Shown one piece after another: positions 14,279 through 24,553 of a stretch of DNA of 47,430 bases. The stretch is from positions 1 to 47,430 of the forward strand of contig NZ_NQLA01000024.1 in the NCBI RefSeq assembly GCF_002252705.1, given 5' to 3'. Source of the stretch: Vulcanococcus limneticus LL. GTDB taxonomy: Bacteria > Cyanobacteriota > Cyanobacteriia > PCC-6307 > Cyanobiaceae. The notes under the pieces are model-generated. The model did no database searches, was not told where the DNA came from, and was given only the letters and a program-made list of their open reading frames with translations. How positions within the stretch are numbered: the first letter of the stretch is position 1; each line of letters opens with the position of its first letter. The position numbers and the translations under genes were made by a program.

Positions 14279-15438
14279 GGGGCCTCCGGACGCACGGCGC
14301 GGGCCACGAGCCGGCGGCGCAGCAGCTCCAGCCCCCAGCCGCCGCCCAGGAACAGCACCCCCAGGCCGATCAGGCTGGCGGAGCGGCCCAGGGCGCCCAT
14401 CACCTGCGACACGTAGAAGGCCAGCACGTCGAGGGCGATCAGGGCCATCCCGAAGTTGATGCGCTCGCTGCGGCCCTCGGCCACGCCCCAGGCGAGTAAC
14501 AGCAGCCCGCCCACGGCCCACCACAGGTAGGTGAACAGGCCAACCGCGTCCTGGTCCCCCCAGGCCATCGCCAGGCTGGGCAGCAGCCAGCCGAGCGCCA
14601 CCGCCACAGGCCAGGCGCGCGCGCCCCGCAGGCACCAGCCCATCAGCAGGGGCCCACCCAGGGCCAGGGCCCATCCGAAGAACGCCAGGGGTAGCGGCAG
14701 GGGCATGGTGTTGCCTCCCCAGAGGCTCACGACCAGCCAGAACAGGGCCGTGGGCAGCAACCCCAACCCACCGATCCACAGCAGCACCCGTCGGGCCGGA
14801 GTTGCGGGGCCCGCTCCGATCGGGGCCGCGAGATAGCTGAGGCAGGTGAGCAGCAGGCCTGCCGCTGGCACCGCCAGGGCCGTGGGGTCGCCGGCGCCGT
14901 GGTGGAGGCCGTTGGTGCGCTCCTGCACAGCCACCGCCCACTCACTGCCCAGCCAGGCCGGCACCAACAGCGCCAGCAGCGCCAGCTGGGGCCACTGGCG
15001 CAGCAGGGCCCAGCCCAGGCCGGCGCCGATCGCCCAGAGCAGCAGCCCCAGGGGCCAGTGGGCCTCCAGGTGGAAGATCTGGGCCGCCAGGAAAATGCCG
15101 GCCCCCAGGGTGACCGTGCCCACGCCGTGCAGGGCCACCGCCAGCGGCGGAAAGCGCTCCTCCACGGCTGCACCGCCCCCGTGCAGGCCCACCACCAGCG
15201 CCAGCAGCAGGCAGAAGCGCTGCGCCGGCCCCAGGGCTTCCCAGTGGGTGGACACGAACAGCAGCAGCCCGGCCGCCACCAGCACGCCCCCCAGGGCGAT
15301 CGCCACCAGCACGGGGATGCGCAGCCGCGCCGGCTCCGGCCGGGCCTGCTCCCAGGCGCGGATGGCGTCGGCGGTGGCGGGCTCGATCAGCCCCGCCTGC
15401 CGCCAGCGCTCCAGCTGTGACTGCCAGCTGCGGGCCAT
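14275..15438 (-). CDS. DUF2157 polytopic membrane protein
   Basis: This 387-residue protein has the DUF2157 layout: a soluble N-terminal helical region (WRQAGLIEPATADAIRAWEQ) typical of the domain, then about ten hydrophobic helices, starting at LVAIALGGVLVAAGLLLFV and including the family segment STHWEALGPAQR. It forms a translationally coupled pair with the GDYXXLXY protein downstream. No transport or catalytic motif can be seen. The ATG at 15438 is used; the divergent PAS-GGDEF gene starts 63 bases away. Confidence 0.85.
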   Translation of the reverse strand: MARSWQSQLERWRQAGLIEPATADAIRAWEQARPEPARLRIPVLVAIALGGVLVAAGLLLFVSTHWEALGPAQRFCLLLALVVGLHGGGAAVEERFPPLAVALHGVGTVTLGAGIFLAAQIFHLEAHWPLGLLLWAIGAGLGWALLRQWPQLALLALLVPAWLGSEWAVAVQERTNGLHHGAGDPTALAVPAAGLLLTCLSYLAAPIGAGPATPARRVLLWIGGLGLLPTALFWLVVSLWGGNTMPLPLPLAFFGWALALGGPLLMGWCLRGARAWPVAVALGWLLPSLAMAWGDQDAVGLFTYLWWAVGGLLLLAWGVAEGRSERINFGMALIALDVLAFYVSQVMGALGRSASLIGLGVLFLGGGWGLELLRRRLVARAVRPEAP

Positions 15439-15501
15439 GGCCGCAAGCTAGGCGGATCCGGCCGCGCTGACCGCGGCACCGGCACTGGCCGGGCGCTGGC
15501 C

Positions 15502-17877
15502 ATGATGAAGTGGCTACCTGTCCCGTCGCCATGCCGGCCATGGGGGGCCAGGCCCGATCCTCTGCCCTGCGATCCGCTGCCCTCCGATTCGCCGCCGTCC
15601 GGGCCCTGGCGCCCTGGTCCTGGCGATGCGATCGCCCGGGCCGAGGCCGCCCTGCGCGAGAGCGAGGAGAAATTCCGACTGGCCTTCGCCTCCGCCAACA
15701 CCGGCATGTGTCTGGTGAGTCCGGAGGGGCGGCTGCTGGAGGTGAACGCCCGCATGGCCGACATCTTTGGCTACAGCCAGGTCGAGCTGGAGCGGATGTC
15801 CGTGAACGACATCGCCCTGCCGGACGATCTCTCGATCAGCCCCGGCTACATCCAGCGGGCCCTTGAGGGTGAGGACGCCACGGCGGTGTTCGAGAAGCGC
15901 TACCGGCACCGCGATGGCTCCATCGTCCACGGGCTGGTGTCCTCCAGCCTGGTGCGCGATGGCCAGGGACGGCCCCGCTACTTCATCTCGCAGGTGCAGG
16001 ACATCAGCGAGCGCAAGCGCCAGGAGGCCCAGCTGGAGCTCCAGCGCCAGCAACTGACCGAGACCAACCGGGCCCTGGCCGAGACCCGCGATGCCCTGGC
16101 CCAGGACCGCGCCCGCCTGGCGGCCACCCTCAACGCCCTGCTCGATCCCCACGTACTGCTGGGCCCGGTACGCGATGGCGAGGGGCGCATCGTCGACTTC
16201 CGCTATCTGGAGGCGAACGCCGCCGCCTGCGCCTACAACCAGCTCTCCCGCGAGCAGTTGCTGGGCAGCTCGCTGCTGGCGCTCCTGCCGGCCCATCGCA
16301 CCACGGGCCTGCTGGAGCAGTACCTGGCCGTGATCGAGACGGGCCAGGCCCTGGTGATCGACGACGTTGTCTATCCCCATGAGATCCACCAGGAGGAGCG
16401 CCGCTTCGACATCCGCGCCGTGAAGGTGGGCGATGTCCTCAGTTACACCTGGCGCGATGTCACCGAGCGCTACCGCTCCGCCCAGCGGCTGGTCGCCTCG
16501 GAGGAGCACTACCGCCTGCTGGCCGAGAACTCCGGCGACGTGGTGCTGCTGCTGGACGACGGGGGCCTCATCCGCTGGGTGTCGCCCTCGCTCACGGCCG
16601 CCCTGGGCTGGGACCCCGAGGCCTGGATCGGCCAGCCCAGCCAGGAGCGGCTCAGCCCTCGGGGTGAAGCGCTCCAGAGCGAGGCCAACCGGGAGCGGCT
16701 GCGCCAGGGCCAGACGCTGCGGATCCGCCAGAAGGTGCCGGCCCGCGATGGCCGGCTGCATTGGATCGACATCCATGCCAACCCGTTCCGCCGCGCCGAT
16801 GGCCAGCTCGACGGTGTCGTGGTCACGTTCCGCACGATCGACGCCGAAGTGGCCGCCGAGCGGGAGCTGCGCCTGAGCGAGGAACGCCACCGGCTTCTGG
16901 CCGACAACGCCCTGGACGTGCTCTGGACCATGGCCCCCGACGGCACGATCACCGACGTGAGCGCCGCGGTGGAGGCTGTGCGGGGCCTCACGCCCGCCGA
17001 GGCGATGGTGCAGCCGCTGGAGGCGATCCATCCCCCCGCCTCCGCCGCAATCTCCCGGGGTTACTTCAGTCAGCTGTTCAACGACCTCCGGGCCGGCCGG
17101 CCCCTGAAGCCCTTCCGCGGCGAGCTGGAGTACTTCCATCGCGATGGCTCCACCGTGTGGATGGATGTGATCGCCCTGCCGCTGCTCGACGACCAGGGGC
17201 AGATCGTGGAGCTGCTCGGCGTCAGCCGCGACATCACCGAGCGCAAGCGCACGGCCCTGGAGCTGCAGCGGGCCCGCGACGCCGCCGAGGCGGCCAACCG
17301 GGCCCTGCAGGCCGCCAACCGGGAACTGGAGCTGCTGGCCACCACCGATGCCCTCACCGGCCTCTGGAACCGACGCCAGCTGGATGAGCGGGTGCGCAGC
17401 GAGCTCGATCGCGCCGACCGCTACGGCGACGAGCTGTCCCTGGTGCTGTTCGACATCGACCACTTCAAGGCGATCAACGACCGCTTCGGCCATGCGGCGG
17501 GGGATCGGGTGCTGGTGGAGCTGGCGCGGTGGGTGCGGGGCCAGCTGCGCGAGAGCGATGGCCTGGGCCGCTGGGGCGGCGAGGAGTTCCTGGTGCTGAT
17601 GCCCCACAGCACTGGCGAGGAGGCGCGCCAGCTGGCGGAGAAGCTGCGGCGGCTGGTGGCCGAGACCCCCATCGAGGACGTGGGCACGGTGACGGCCAGC
17701 TTCGGGGTGGCGCAGCGGCGGCCCCTGGAGTCGGCGGAATCCTGGTTCCGGCGGGTGGATGGGGCGCTCTACCGCGCCAAGCAGGCCGGGCGCAATCGGG
17801 TCGAGCTGGACCCGGTGCTGGCGCTGCAGGAGCCGCTGCAGCCCGCGCCAGGCGCCTCGGCCCCTGGCCCACTTTGA
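15502..17877 (+). CDS. Multi-PAS diguanylate cyclase (GGDEF)
   Basis: A 791-residue sensor enzyme predicted to make c-di-GMP. After a proline-rich N terminus come about four PAS-type modules: residues ~50-175 (EEKFRLAFASANTGM...QDISERKR), ~205-325 (LLDPHVLLGPVRDG...YTWRDVTERY), ~335-455 (HYRLLAENSGDVVLL...) and ~460-590 (HRLLADNALDVLWTM...SRDITERKR). A short coiled coil rich in Ala and Glu leads into the GGDEF domain (~615-775). The catalytic motif is GGEEF (692-696), an active form. A product-inhibition I-site RESD lies at 683-686, exactly five residues upstream. There is no EAL domain and no membrane segment, so it is a soluble sensor, possibly of redox state, light or ligand. The start is uncertain because the first 40 residues are low-complexity. 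Confidence 0.93.
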   Translation: MMKWLPVPSPCRPWGARPDPLPCDPLPSDSPPSGPWRPGPGDAIARAEAALRESEEKFRLAFASANTGMCLVSPEGRLLEVNARMADIFGYSQVELERMSVNDIALPDDLSISPGYIQRALEGEDATAVFEKRYRHRDGSIVHGLVSSSLVRDGQGRPRYFISQVQDISERKRQEAQLELQRQQLTETNRALAETRDALAQDRARLAATLNALLDPHVLLGPVRDGEGRIVDFRYLEANAAACAYNQLSREQLLGSSLLALLPAHRTTGLLEQYLAVIETGQALVIDDVVYPHEIHQEERRFDIRAVKVGDVLSYTWRDVTERYRSAQRLVASEEHYRLLAENSGDVVLLLDDGGLIRWVSPSLTAALGWDPEAWIGQPSQERLSPRGEALQSEANRERLRQGQTLRIRQKVPARDGRLHWIDIHANPFRRADGQLDGVVVTFRTIDAEVAAERELRLSEERHRLLADNALDVLWTMAPDGTITDVSAAVEAVRGLTPAEAMVQPLEAIHPPASAAISRGYFSQLFNDLRAGRPLKPFRGELEYFHRDGSTVWMDVIALPLLDDQGQIVELLGVSRDITERKRTALELQRARDAAEAANRALQAANRELELLATTDALTGLWNRRQLDERVRSELDRADRYGDELSLVLFDIDHFKAINDRFGHAAGDRVLVELARWVRGQLRESDGLGRWGGEEFLVLMPHSTGEEARQLAEKLRRLVAETPIEDVGTVTASFGVAQRRPLESAESWFRRVDGALYRAKQAGRNRVELDPVLALQEPLQPAPGASAPGPL

Positions 17878-17907
17878 GACCATGGGCCCACTGCTCGCGC
17901 CCAGCCC

Positions 17908-20673
17908 GTGACCGAGGCCTCCCTGCCCAAGACCTACGACCCGGCCGGCACCGAGAGTCGCTGGCAGCAGGCCTGGGAGCAGGCCGGCGCCTTCCACCCC
18001 GACCCCAACGCCCCCGGTGAGCCCTTCGCGGTGGTGATCCCGCCGCCGAACGTGACCGGCAGCCTGCACATGGGCCACGCCTTCAACACGGCCCTGATCG
18101 ACACGATCGTGCGCTTCCAGCGCCTGCAGGGCAAGAACGTGCTGTGCCTGCCCGGCACTGACCACGCCTCGATCGCCGTGCAGACGATCCTGGAGAAGCA
18201 GCTCAAGGCCGAGGGCACCAGCAAGGAGACCCTGGGCCGCGAGGCGTTCCTGGAGCGGGCCTGGGCCTGGAAGGCCGAGAGCGGCGGCACGATCGTGGGC
18301 CAGCTGCGGCGCCTGGGCTACTCCGTCGACTGGCGGCGGGAGCGCTTCACCCTCGATGCCGGCTGCAGTGAGGCGGTGATCGAGGCGTTCGTGCGGCTGC
18401 ACGAGCAGGGGCTGATCTACCGCGGCGAATATCTGGTGAACTGGTGCCCCGCCTCCGGCTCGGCGGTGAGCGATCTGGAGGTGGAGATGAAGGAGGTGGA
18501 TGGTCACCTCTGGCATTTCCGCTATCCCCTCAGCAGCGGTGCCGGCTTCCTGGAAGTCGCCACCACCCGTCCGGAAACCCTGCTCGGCGACACCGCCGTG
18601 GCGGTGAACCCCAAGGATCCGCGCTACGCCGATCTGGTGGGCCAGAGCCTCACCCTGCCGCTGGTGGGGCGCGAGATCCCGATCGTGGCCGATGACCACG
18701 TGGATGCCGAATTCGGCACGGGCTGCGTGAAGGTGACCCCCGCCCACGATCCCAACGACTTCGCCATCGGCCAGCGCCACGACCTGCCGCTGATCACGGT
18801 GATGGCCAAGGACGGAACCATGAACGCGGCGGCCGGCCGCTTCGCCGGCCTGGATCGCTTCGAGGCCCGCAAGGCCGTGGTGGCAGCGATGGAAGCGGAG
18901 GGGTTCCTCGTGAAGGTGGAGCCCTACCGCCACAGCGTGCCGTTCTCCGATCGCGGCAAGGTGCCGGTGGAGCCACTGCTCTCCACCCAGTGGTTCGTGC
19001 GCACCGAGCCCCTGGCGGCCCGTTGCCGCGAGGCCCTGGAGCAGGCCGATCCCCGCTTCGTGCCGGAGCGCTGGAGCAAGGTGTATCGCGACTGGCTCAC
19101 GGGCATCCGCGACTGGTGCATCTCCCGCCAGCTGTGGTGGGGCCACCGCATCCCCGCCTGGTTCGTGGTGAGCGAGACCGGCGGCACCATCACCGACAGC
19201 ACGCCCTACGTGGTGGCCCGCAGCGAAGCCGAGGCGCGCGAGAAGGCGGAAGCGCAGTTCGGCGGCGGCACCCACGCCCACCCCGTGGTGCTCGAGCAGG
19301 ACCCCGATGCCCTCGACACCTGGTTCTCCAGCGGCCTGTGGCCCTTCTCGACCCTTGGCTGGCCCAACACGGACGCCGCCGATCTGGCCCGCTGGTATCC
19401 CACCAGCGTGCTGGTGACGGGCTTCGACATCATCTTCTTCTGGGTGGCCCGGATGACGATGATGGCCGGCGCCTTCACGGGGCAGATGCCCTTCCGGGAC
19501 GTGTACATCCACGGCCTGGTGCGGGATGAGAACAACCGCAAGATGAGCAAGTCGGCGGGCAACGGCATCGACCCGCTGCTGCTGATCGATCGCTACGGCA
19601 CCGACGCCCTGCGCTTCGCCCTGGTGCGCGAGGTGGCCGGCGCCGGCCAGGACATCCGCCTCGACTACGACCGCAAGAGCGACACCTCCGCCACGGTGGA
19701 GGCCTCGCGCAACTTCGCCAACAAGCTCTGGAACGCCACCCGCTTCGCCCTGATGAACCTGGGCGGCGAGACGCCGGCTTCCCTGGGGGAGCCCGATCCT
19801 GCGGCGCTGCAGCTCGCCGATCGCTGGATCCTCTCGCGCCTGGCCCGGGTGAACCGTGACAGCGCCGAGCGCTATGGCAGCTACGGCCTGGGGGAGGCGG
19901 CCAAGGGCCTCTACGAGTTCGCCTGGAACGAGGTGTGCGACTGGTATCTGGAGCTGATCAAGCGGCGGCTGAATCCAGGCGAGAGCCCCAGCGCCGCGGC
20001 CCTGGCGGATCAACGCACCGCGCGCCAGGTGCTGGCCAAGGTGCTCATGCAGTTGCTGGTGCTGCTGCATCCGCTGATGCCGCACCTCAGCGAGGAGCTG
20101 TGGCATGGCCTCACCGGCGAGCCGGAAGCCACCTTCCTGGCCCTGCAGAGCTGGCCGGCGCTCGATGAAGCCGCCCTCAACGACCAGCTGGAGGCGAGCT
20201 TCGCCGAGCTGATCGAGGCGATCCGGGTGGTGCGCAACTTGCGGGCCGTGGCCGGCCTCAAACCCGCCCAGCCCGCGCCCGTGCACTTCGTGACCGGCCG
20301 CACCGATCTGGCGGCCCTATTGCGCGAGGCCACCCCGGACATCACCGCCCTCACCCGCGCCGAGAGCGTGGCGGTGCTCAATCCCGCCGCCGCCGAGGCC
20401 AGCCGCGGCCAGCGGGCCCTGGCCGGGGTGTGCGGCGAGCTGCAGGTGCTGCTGCCGCTCGAAGGGCTGGTGGACCTGGCGGCCCTGCGCAGCCGTCTGG
20501 AGAAGGACCTGGCCAAGGCCACCAAGGAGATCACCGGCCTGACCGGCCGCCTCGCCAACCCCAACTTCGCCGGCAAGGCGCCACCGGAGGTGGTGGCCGA
20601 GTGCAGGGCCAACCTGGCGGAGGCCGAGGCCCAGGCGGAGCTGGCCAGGACGCGGTTGGTGGAGCTGGGCTGA
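17908..20673 (+). CDS. valS: Valine--tRNA ligase
   Basis: This 921-residue class I aminoacyl-tRNA synthetase charges tRNA-Val. The Rossmann signature is HMGH (54-57), following the family segment [10 protein letters not shown], and KMSKS is at 545-549 ([14 protein letters not shown]). The CP1 editing domain includes [15 protein letters not shown], and the C-terminal arm has the expected coiled coil ([15 protein letters not shown]). Length is normal. Translation starts at GTG 17908, 30 bases after the GGDEF gene. The preceding cyclase gene may share transcription, but nothing indicates a functional link. Confidence 0.97.
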   Translation: MTEASLPKTYDPAGTESRWQQAWEQAGAFHPDPNAPGEPFAVVIPPPNVTGSLHMGHAFNTALIDTIVRFQRLQGKNVLCLPGTDHASIAVQTILEKQLKAEGTSKETLGREAFLERAWAWKAESGGTIVGQLRRLGYSVDWRRERFTLDAGCSEAVIEAFVRLHEQGLIYRGEYLVNWCPASGSAVSDLEVEMKEVDGHLWHFRYPLSSGAGFLEVATTRPETLLGDTAVAVNPKDPRYADLVGQSLTLPLVGREIPIVADDHVDAEFGTGCVKVTPAHDPNDFAIGQRHDLPLITVMAKDGTMNAAAGRFAGLDRFEARKAVVAAMEAEGFLVKVEPYRHSVPFSDRGKVPVEPLLSTQWFVRTEPLAARCREALEQADPRFVPERWSKVYRDWLTGIRDWCISRQLWWGHRIPAWFVVSETGGTITDSTPYVVARSEAEAREKAEAQFGGGTHAHPVVLEQDPDALDTWFSSGLWPFSTLGWPNTDAADLARWYPTSVLVTGFDIIFFWVARMTMMAGAFTGQMPFRDVYIHGLVRDENNRKMSKSAGNGIDPLLLIDRYGTDALRFALVREVAGAGQDIRLDYDRKSDTSATVEASRNFANKLWNATRFALMNLGGETPASLGEPDPAALQLADRWILSRLARVNRDSAERYGSYGLGEAAKGLYEFAWNEVCDWYLELIKRRLNPGESPSAAALADQRTARQVLAKVLMQLLVLLHPLMPHLSEELWHGLTGEPEATFLALQSWPALDEAALNDQLEASFAELIEAIRVVRNLRAVAGLKPAQPAPVHFVTGRTDLAALLREATPDITALTRAESVAVLNPAAAEASRGQRALAGVCGELQVLLPLEGLVDLAALRSRLEKDLAKATKEITGLTGRLANPNFAGKAPPEVVAECRANLAEAEAQAELARTRLVELG

Positions 20674-20789
20674 GGCGCCACAGGAACTGGCGTACCGTGT
20701 TTAGGGGTGCCAGGGGGGATCGGCTGACCATGGTTGCGACAGTCCGTTCGCTGCCGGTCACCGGGCGTCGGCCGGAGCAGTAACCCGGC
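20674..20789. other. Intergenic region upstream of the EAL-GGDEF gene
   Basis: These 116 bases hold no recognisable gene and presumably contain the promoter of the downstream gene. I see no convincing terminator for valS. Confidence 0.4.
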
Positions 20790-23534
20790 ATGTCCGTCTC
20801 GGCGCGAGGACGGTTCCTCCTTGCCCATGGCCTGGGGACCGGCACCCTGGTGATCGGCGCCCTGCTGATTCCCGGCCAGGCTCTGCCCGGCCAGCTGGCC
20901 TCCATCCCGGCCCGTAACTGGCCGCTCACCGCTGACCGCGGCCGCGACGCCGGCGCCCTGTTGGCGGGGCTGGCCCTGGGCGCCGGCGCCGCGGCGGCAC
21001 TGCTGCTCCGCAGCCGTTCGCGCCGGGAACGCCTCGTGCTGGCGGCGATGCGCCGCGATGGCCCCAGCGCCCTGCTCTCGCGCTTCGCGCTGGAGCATGA
21101 CCTGCAGCGCCAGGCCGCCGCCCTCGCGGCACCGGGCCCCGCTCCCGTCGCCCTGTTGGTGACGGTCCACTGCCGCTGCCTGGGGAAGCAGCGGCTCCTG
21201 ATGGAACCCACCACCTCCATCGCCGCCATCCTCTCGGTCCTGCATCGGGACCTGGGGGCGGCCTTGCCGCCGGGCTGGTCCTGGAGTGGCTACAGGGCCG
21301 GCGACGACGCCCTGGCGCTGCGGGTCGGGCTCGGACCCGACAACCCCCTGCTGGATCCCACCTGGTGCCAGAGCTGGCTGGAGCGGGTACGTGCGATCGC
21401 GGCCGAAGTCTGCGCCCGCTTCCTGGCGGGTGCCGGCCAGGGCGAAGACATCCGCATCGTGGCCCAGTACCTGCGGGGCGGCGAGAGCGCCCAGGCCTGG
21501 CTGCGGCTGCAGACCTTCGGGGAGACCCTGGCCGACGAGCACCCGCGCGCCCTGCATCTGCTCGGGCCCGGCGACCGCCGGCGGCTCAAGGCCGACGACG
21601 CGATCCAGCGCGCGTTGCTCGGCCTGGGCGCCGAGGACCTGGAGCTGCGCTTCCAGCCGATCCTGCTGCTGGCCAATCCGGGCCACATCGGCCTTGAGCT
21701 GCTGCTGCGCTTCCGGCCCCCAGGCCTGGCCAAGCTCGGCACCGAGGCCGTCTTCCAGCGGGCCATGGCCATGGGCATCGCCCATCGCATCGACGCCCTC
21801 CTGCTGGAGCGCCTGGCCGGGGTGCGGGAGGCGCTGCAGGAGCTCGGGCCCCTGGCGGCGCGCATCGACTACATCTCCGTGAATGTCAGCAGCGCCTCGG
21901 TGGCCACACCCCAGCGCCTGGCGGAGTTGATCGGCCTGCTGCGCACCCATCGGGTCGATGCGTCGCTGTTCTGCCTGGAGCTCACGGAGACCGCGGCCAC
22001 GGACCTGGTCAAGGAGCAGCGGAGTCTGGTCTCCACGTCGCAGCGGCTGATGAACGAGCTGGATTTCCGGCTGTTCATCGACGACTTCGGCTCCGGCCTC
22101 TCCAACTACCGCCGGGTCAGCGAGGCCTGGTACGACACCATCAAGCTCGATCTCGGTCTGGTGCGGGGGATCGGCCGCTCCTTCCGCCTGCAGCGGTTCG
22201 TGGGCTCCCTGATCACCACGGTGCACCAGCTCGGCAAAACCGTGATCGCCGAGGGGGTGGAGAACCACCGCGACCTGGCCGTGATGCTCAGGCTCGGGGC
22301 CGACGCCGTGCAGGGCTTCCTGATCGCCAGGCCCATGCCCTGGGAGGCGTTGGCCGGCTTCTTGCAGGACTCCCCCTGGACCTCGCCCGCCGGGATCGCC
22401 GAGCTGCAGGCCGAGCTGCGGGCCGCGGATCGCGGCCTGGCCCTGGCGGATCCCGAGGCCAGTGGCCAGGCAGCCACACCCGACGCGGTGCCGCTGGAGC
22501 GCTACATCCTCGACAACTGGTCGACCCTGCGCAGCTTCGAGGAGTTCGTGCTGCTGTTCGTCCAGGAGCTCCGGGCCTGGGGGCTGGAGGTGCTGCGCCT
22601 GTCGCTGGCCTTCCTGCCCGACCAGGACGACATCGACTGCAGCCAGTACGTATGGCAGCGGATTCGGCCGGGGGAGGTGACGACCCTGCGGATGCAGCGC
22701 GATTTCCTGGAGACCGAGGAGCACCTCGCCAGTCCGCTGCATTTCCTCGCCAGCCGCAACCGGATCCTGCGCCTGCGGCTGGCCGCAGGCGCCGAGCCGC
22801 CCTTCCCCTTCCTCAAGCTGCTCCAGGCCGAGGGCGGCAGCGACTACCTGGGCCTGCGGCTCGATTCGCGGGGAATCTCGATTCCGGTGCTGAGCGTGTG
22901 CCTGGCGGGCAGCAGCCGCTTCTCCGAGCAGCAGGTGGAGCGGATCGAAGCCATGAGCAGCCTGCTGAGCCTGCTCTTCCACGCCTATGAAAGCGAGCGC
23001 TCCAAGCGGCTGGCGCTGCTCGATGCCCTGACCCAGCTGCCCAATCGCCGCCGCTACGACTCCCAGCTGCAGGCGGCCCTGGTGGCCTCCGCCACGGCGC
23101 GATCCCCCCTGGCCCTGGCCCTGATCGACATCGACCGCTTCAAGGCCGTGAACGACACGATGGGCCATGCCTACGGCGACACCTGCCTGATTCAGGTGGC
23201 CAAACTGCTGGCCCAGCACCTCCAGCGCGAGAACGATCTGGTGGCCCGGCTTGGCGGTGAGGAATTCGGCGTGATCTTCTCCCAGACCGATGCCACCAAC
23301 GCCGCGCGGATCTGTGAGCAGGTGCGGGTGGCCGTGGCCGGCGCCGGCATTCACCATCCCTCGGCGCTCTGCGACCATCGCCTCACGATCAGCATCGGTC
23401 TGGCCGTGTGGTGCCCGCAGACCTCGCCGCGCTGCGACGCCGATGCCCTGCAGCAGCTGGCCGACGATTGCCTCTACGCCGCGAAGCACCAGGGGCGCAA
23501 TCGGCTGGTGGTACGCCAGCTCGACCCGGCCTAG
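20790..23534 (+). CDS. Dual EAL-GGDEF c-di-GMP protein with reversed domain order
   Basis: A 914-residue protein. Two N-terminal hydrophobic stretches (~10-30, ~55-73) suggest membrane anchoring. Residues ~90-250 look like a degenerate GGDEF domain, with AGDDA (170-174) in the place of the signature. An EAL phosphodiesterase domain follows (~270-520) with most catalytic residues: ELLLR (Glu303), the Asn in SVNVSS, LELTE, DDFG (from 431), the Lys in IKLDL, and AEGVE (Glu488). Residues ~545-740 form an unrecognised, possibly GAF-like, domain. The C-terminal GGDEF domain (~745-905) has GGEEF (822-826) and an I-site REND (813-816) five residues upstream. The usual order in bifunctional proteins is GGDEF before EAL; here it is reversed. 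Both activities look intact, so the net output cannot be predicted. Confidence 0.9.
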   Translation: MSVSARGRFLLAHGLGTGTLVIGALLIPGQALPGQLASIPARNWPLTADRGRDAGALLAGLALGAGAAAALLLRSRSRRERLVLAAMRRDGPSALLSRFALEHDLQRQAAALAAPGPAPVALLVTVHCRCLGKQRLLMEPTTSIAAILSVLHRDLGAALPPGWSWSGYRAGDDALALRVGLGPDNPLLDPTWCQSWLERVRAIAAEVCARFLAGAGQGEDIRIVAQYLRGGESAQAWLRLQTFGETLADEHPRALHLLGPGDRRRLKADDAIQRALLGLGAEDLELRFQPILLLANPGHIGLELLLRFRPPGLAKLGTEAVFQRAMAMGIAHRIDALLLERLAGVREALQELGPLAARIDYISVNVSSASVATPQRLAELIGLLRTHRVDASLFCLELTETAATDLVKEQRSLVSTSQRLMNELDFRLFIDDFGSGLSNYRRVSEAWYDTIKLDLGLVRGIGRSFRLQRFVGSLITTVHQLGKTVIAEGVENHRDLAVMLRLGADAVQGFLIARPMPWEALAGFLQDSPWTSPAGIAELQAELRAADRGLALADPEASGQAATPDAVPLERYILDNWSTLRSFEEFVLLFVQELRAWGLEVLRLSLAFLPDQDDIDCSQYVWQRIRPGEVTTLRMQRDFLETEEHLASPLHFLASRNRILRLRLAAGAEPPFPFLKLLQAEGGSDYLGLRLDSRGISIPVLSVCLAGSSRFSEQQVERIEAMSSLLSLLFHAYESERSKRLALLDALTQLPNRRRYDSQLQAALVASATARSPLALALIDIDRFKAVNDTMGHAYGDTCLIQVAKLLAQHLQRENDLVARLGGEEFGVIFSQTDATNAARICEQVRVAVAGAGIHHPSALCDHRLTISIGLAVWCPQTSPRCDADALQQLADDCLYAAKHQGRNRLVVRQLDPA

Positions 23535-23557
23535 GGCCGCGCCGTTAGGGTCGCGCC

Positions 23558-24172
23558 ATGGCCCCCAGCGATCTGCTGCCCCAGCTCCTGCCCGCCCTGC
23601 AGTCCCCCTGGGGCGCGGTGGCCTTCGTGCCCCTCTATGCCCTGTGGGTGACGCTGCTCCTGCCCGGAGTCTGGGCTTCGATGCTGGCCGGGGCGCTCTA
23701 TGGCCCCTGGTGGGGCAGCGTCCTGGTGTTCGTGGGCGCCTGCCTGGGGGCAGAGGCAGCCTTCCTGCTGGGGCGCCACTGGCTGCGGGAGTGGTCCCGG
23801 CGGCGGCTCCGTGCCCTGCCCAAACTGCTGGCCGTGGAGCAGGCGGTGAGCCGCGAGGGGTTGAAGCTGGTGCTGCTCACCCGCCTCTCGCCGGCCTTTC
23901 CCTTCAGCCTGCTCAACCTCGCCTACGGCCTCAGTGAGGTGAGCCTGCGCGACTACAGCATCGGCCTGATCGGCATCCTGCCGGGCACGGTGCTGTTCTG
24001 CGGCCTGGGGGCCCTGGCGGGGGATGTGGCCCGCTTCGGGGAAGTGCTCTCCGGCGAGGCGGACGCCGGCACCTGGGCCCTGCGCATCGGGGGCCTGCTG
24101 GCCACGGTGGCTTCGGTATGGCTGGTGGGCAGGGCGGCCCAGAAGGCGCTGCAGGGGGCCGAGCCCGGTTGA
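23558..24172 (+). CDS. TVP38/TMEM64 (VTT/DedA-like) membrane protein
   Basis: This 204-residue protein has about five hydrophobic helices and the VTT-domain features: an LLLPGVWASMLAGALYGPWWG segment near the N terminus, GACLGAEAAFLLGRHWLRE in the middle, and LTRLSPAFPFSLLNLAYGLSEV followed by IGLIGILPGTVLFCGLGALAGD. Relatives are thought to be lipid scramblases or to affect membrane homeostasis. It starts 23 bases after the EAL-GGDEF gene and may be co-transcribed with it. Confidence 0.87.
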   Translation: MAPSDLLPQLLPALQSPWGAVAFVPLYALWVTLLLPGVWASMLAGALYGPWWGSVLVFVGACLGAEAAFLLGRHWLREWSRRRLRALPKLLAVEQAVSREGLKLVLLTRLSPAFPFSLLNLAYGLSEVSLRDYSIGLIGILPGTVLFCGLGALAGDVARFGEVLSGEADAGTWALRIGGLLATVASVWLVGRAAQKALQGAEPG

Positions 24173-24235
24173 GGTGAGGGCTGCCAGGGCCTGCGCCGGT
24201 TGAGGCCTGTCCTGTCTCTGGCCGGTCTCGGCGGC

Positions 24236-24418
24236 TCAGGCGATGTCGCCGGGCTCTGGGGGTGGGGGGAGCCGCCAGTCCCGCAGGGCCGCGATCGCCA
24301 CGAACCAGGCCAGCCGCAGCGGGGCCCAGGGGCCCGTGCGCGCCGCCAGCTCGTCGTACTGGGCGCGGCCGCAGGCGGTCTTGATCCAGCGGTAGGCGCC
24401 GGGTTGCCGGGGACTCAT
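24236..24418 (-). CDS. Small hypothetical protein (60 residues), probably membrane-associated
   Basis: The protein starts MSPRQPGAYRWIKTACGRAQ and includes a conserved-looking aromatic segment (GPWAPLRLAWFVAIAALRDW) that forms one amphipathic or transmembrane helix. The C terminus is a proline-rich tail. Its composition differs from random GC-rich read-through, and picocyanobacterial genomes carry similar small proteins as far as I recall. No function can be given. Confidence 0.6.
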   Translation of the reverse strand: MSPRQPGAYRWIKTACGRAQYDELAARTGPWAPLRLAWFVAIAALRDWRLPPPPEPGDIA

Positions 24419-24553
24419 GGGGGCGCTGGCAGGAGCGGCGGGGCCGCGAGGGGGCCTGGAGACAGGCTACGGACGTCGCTCGGGGGTCGTGGATCCCGTC
24501 CCAAGCGGGGGCTGGGCCATGCTGGAACTCCCCCCCTCTCCTGGAGTGGCCCC

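Noticed and set aside
15514-20286. A 1590-codon open frame on the minus strand
   Set aside because: It lies antisense to the PAS-GGDEF and valS genes, is made of His/Gln/Gly/Leu-rich sequence typical of high-GC shadow frames, and has no recognisable domain.
20010-23489. A 1159-codon minus-strand open frame
   Set aside because: It is the shadow of the valS 3' end and the EAL-GGDEF gene.
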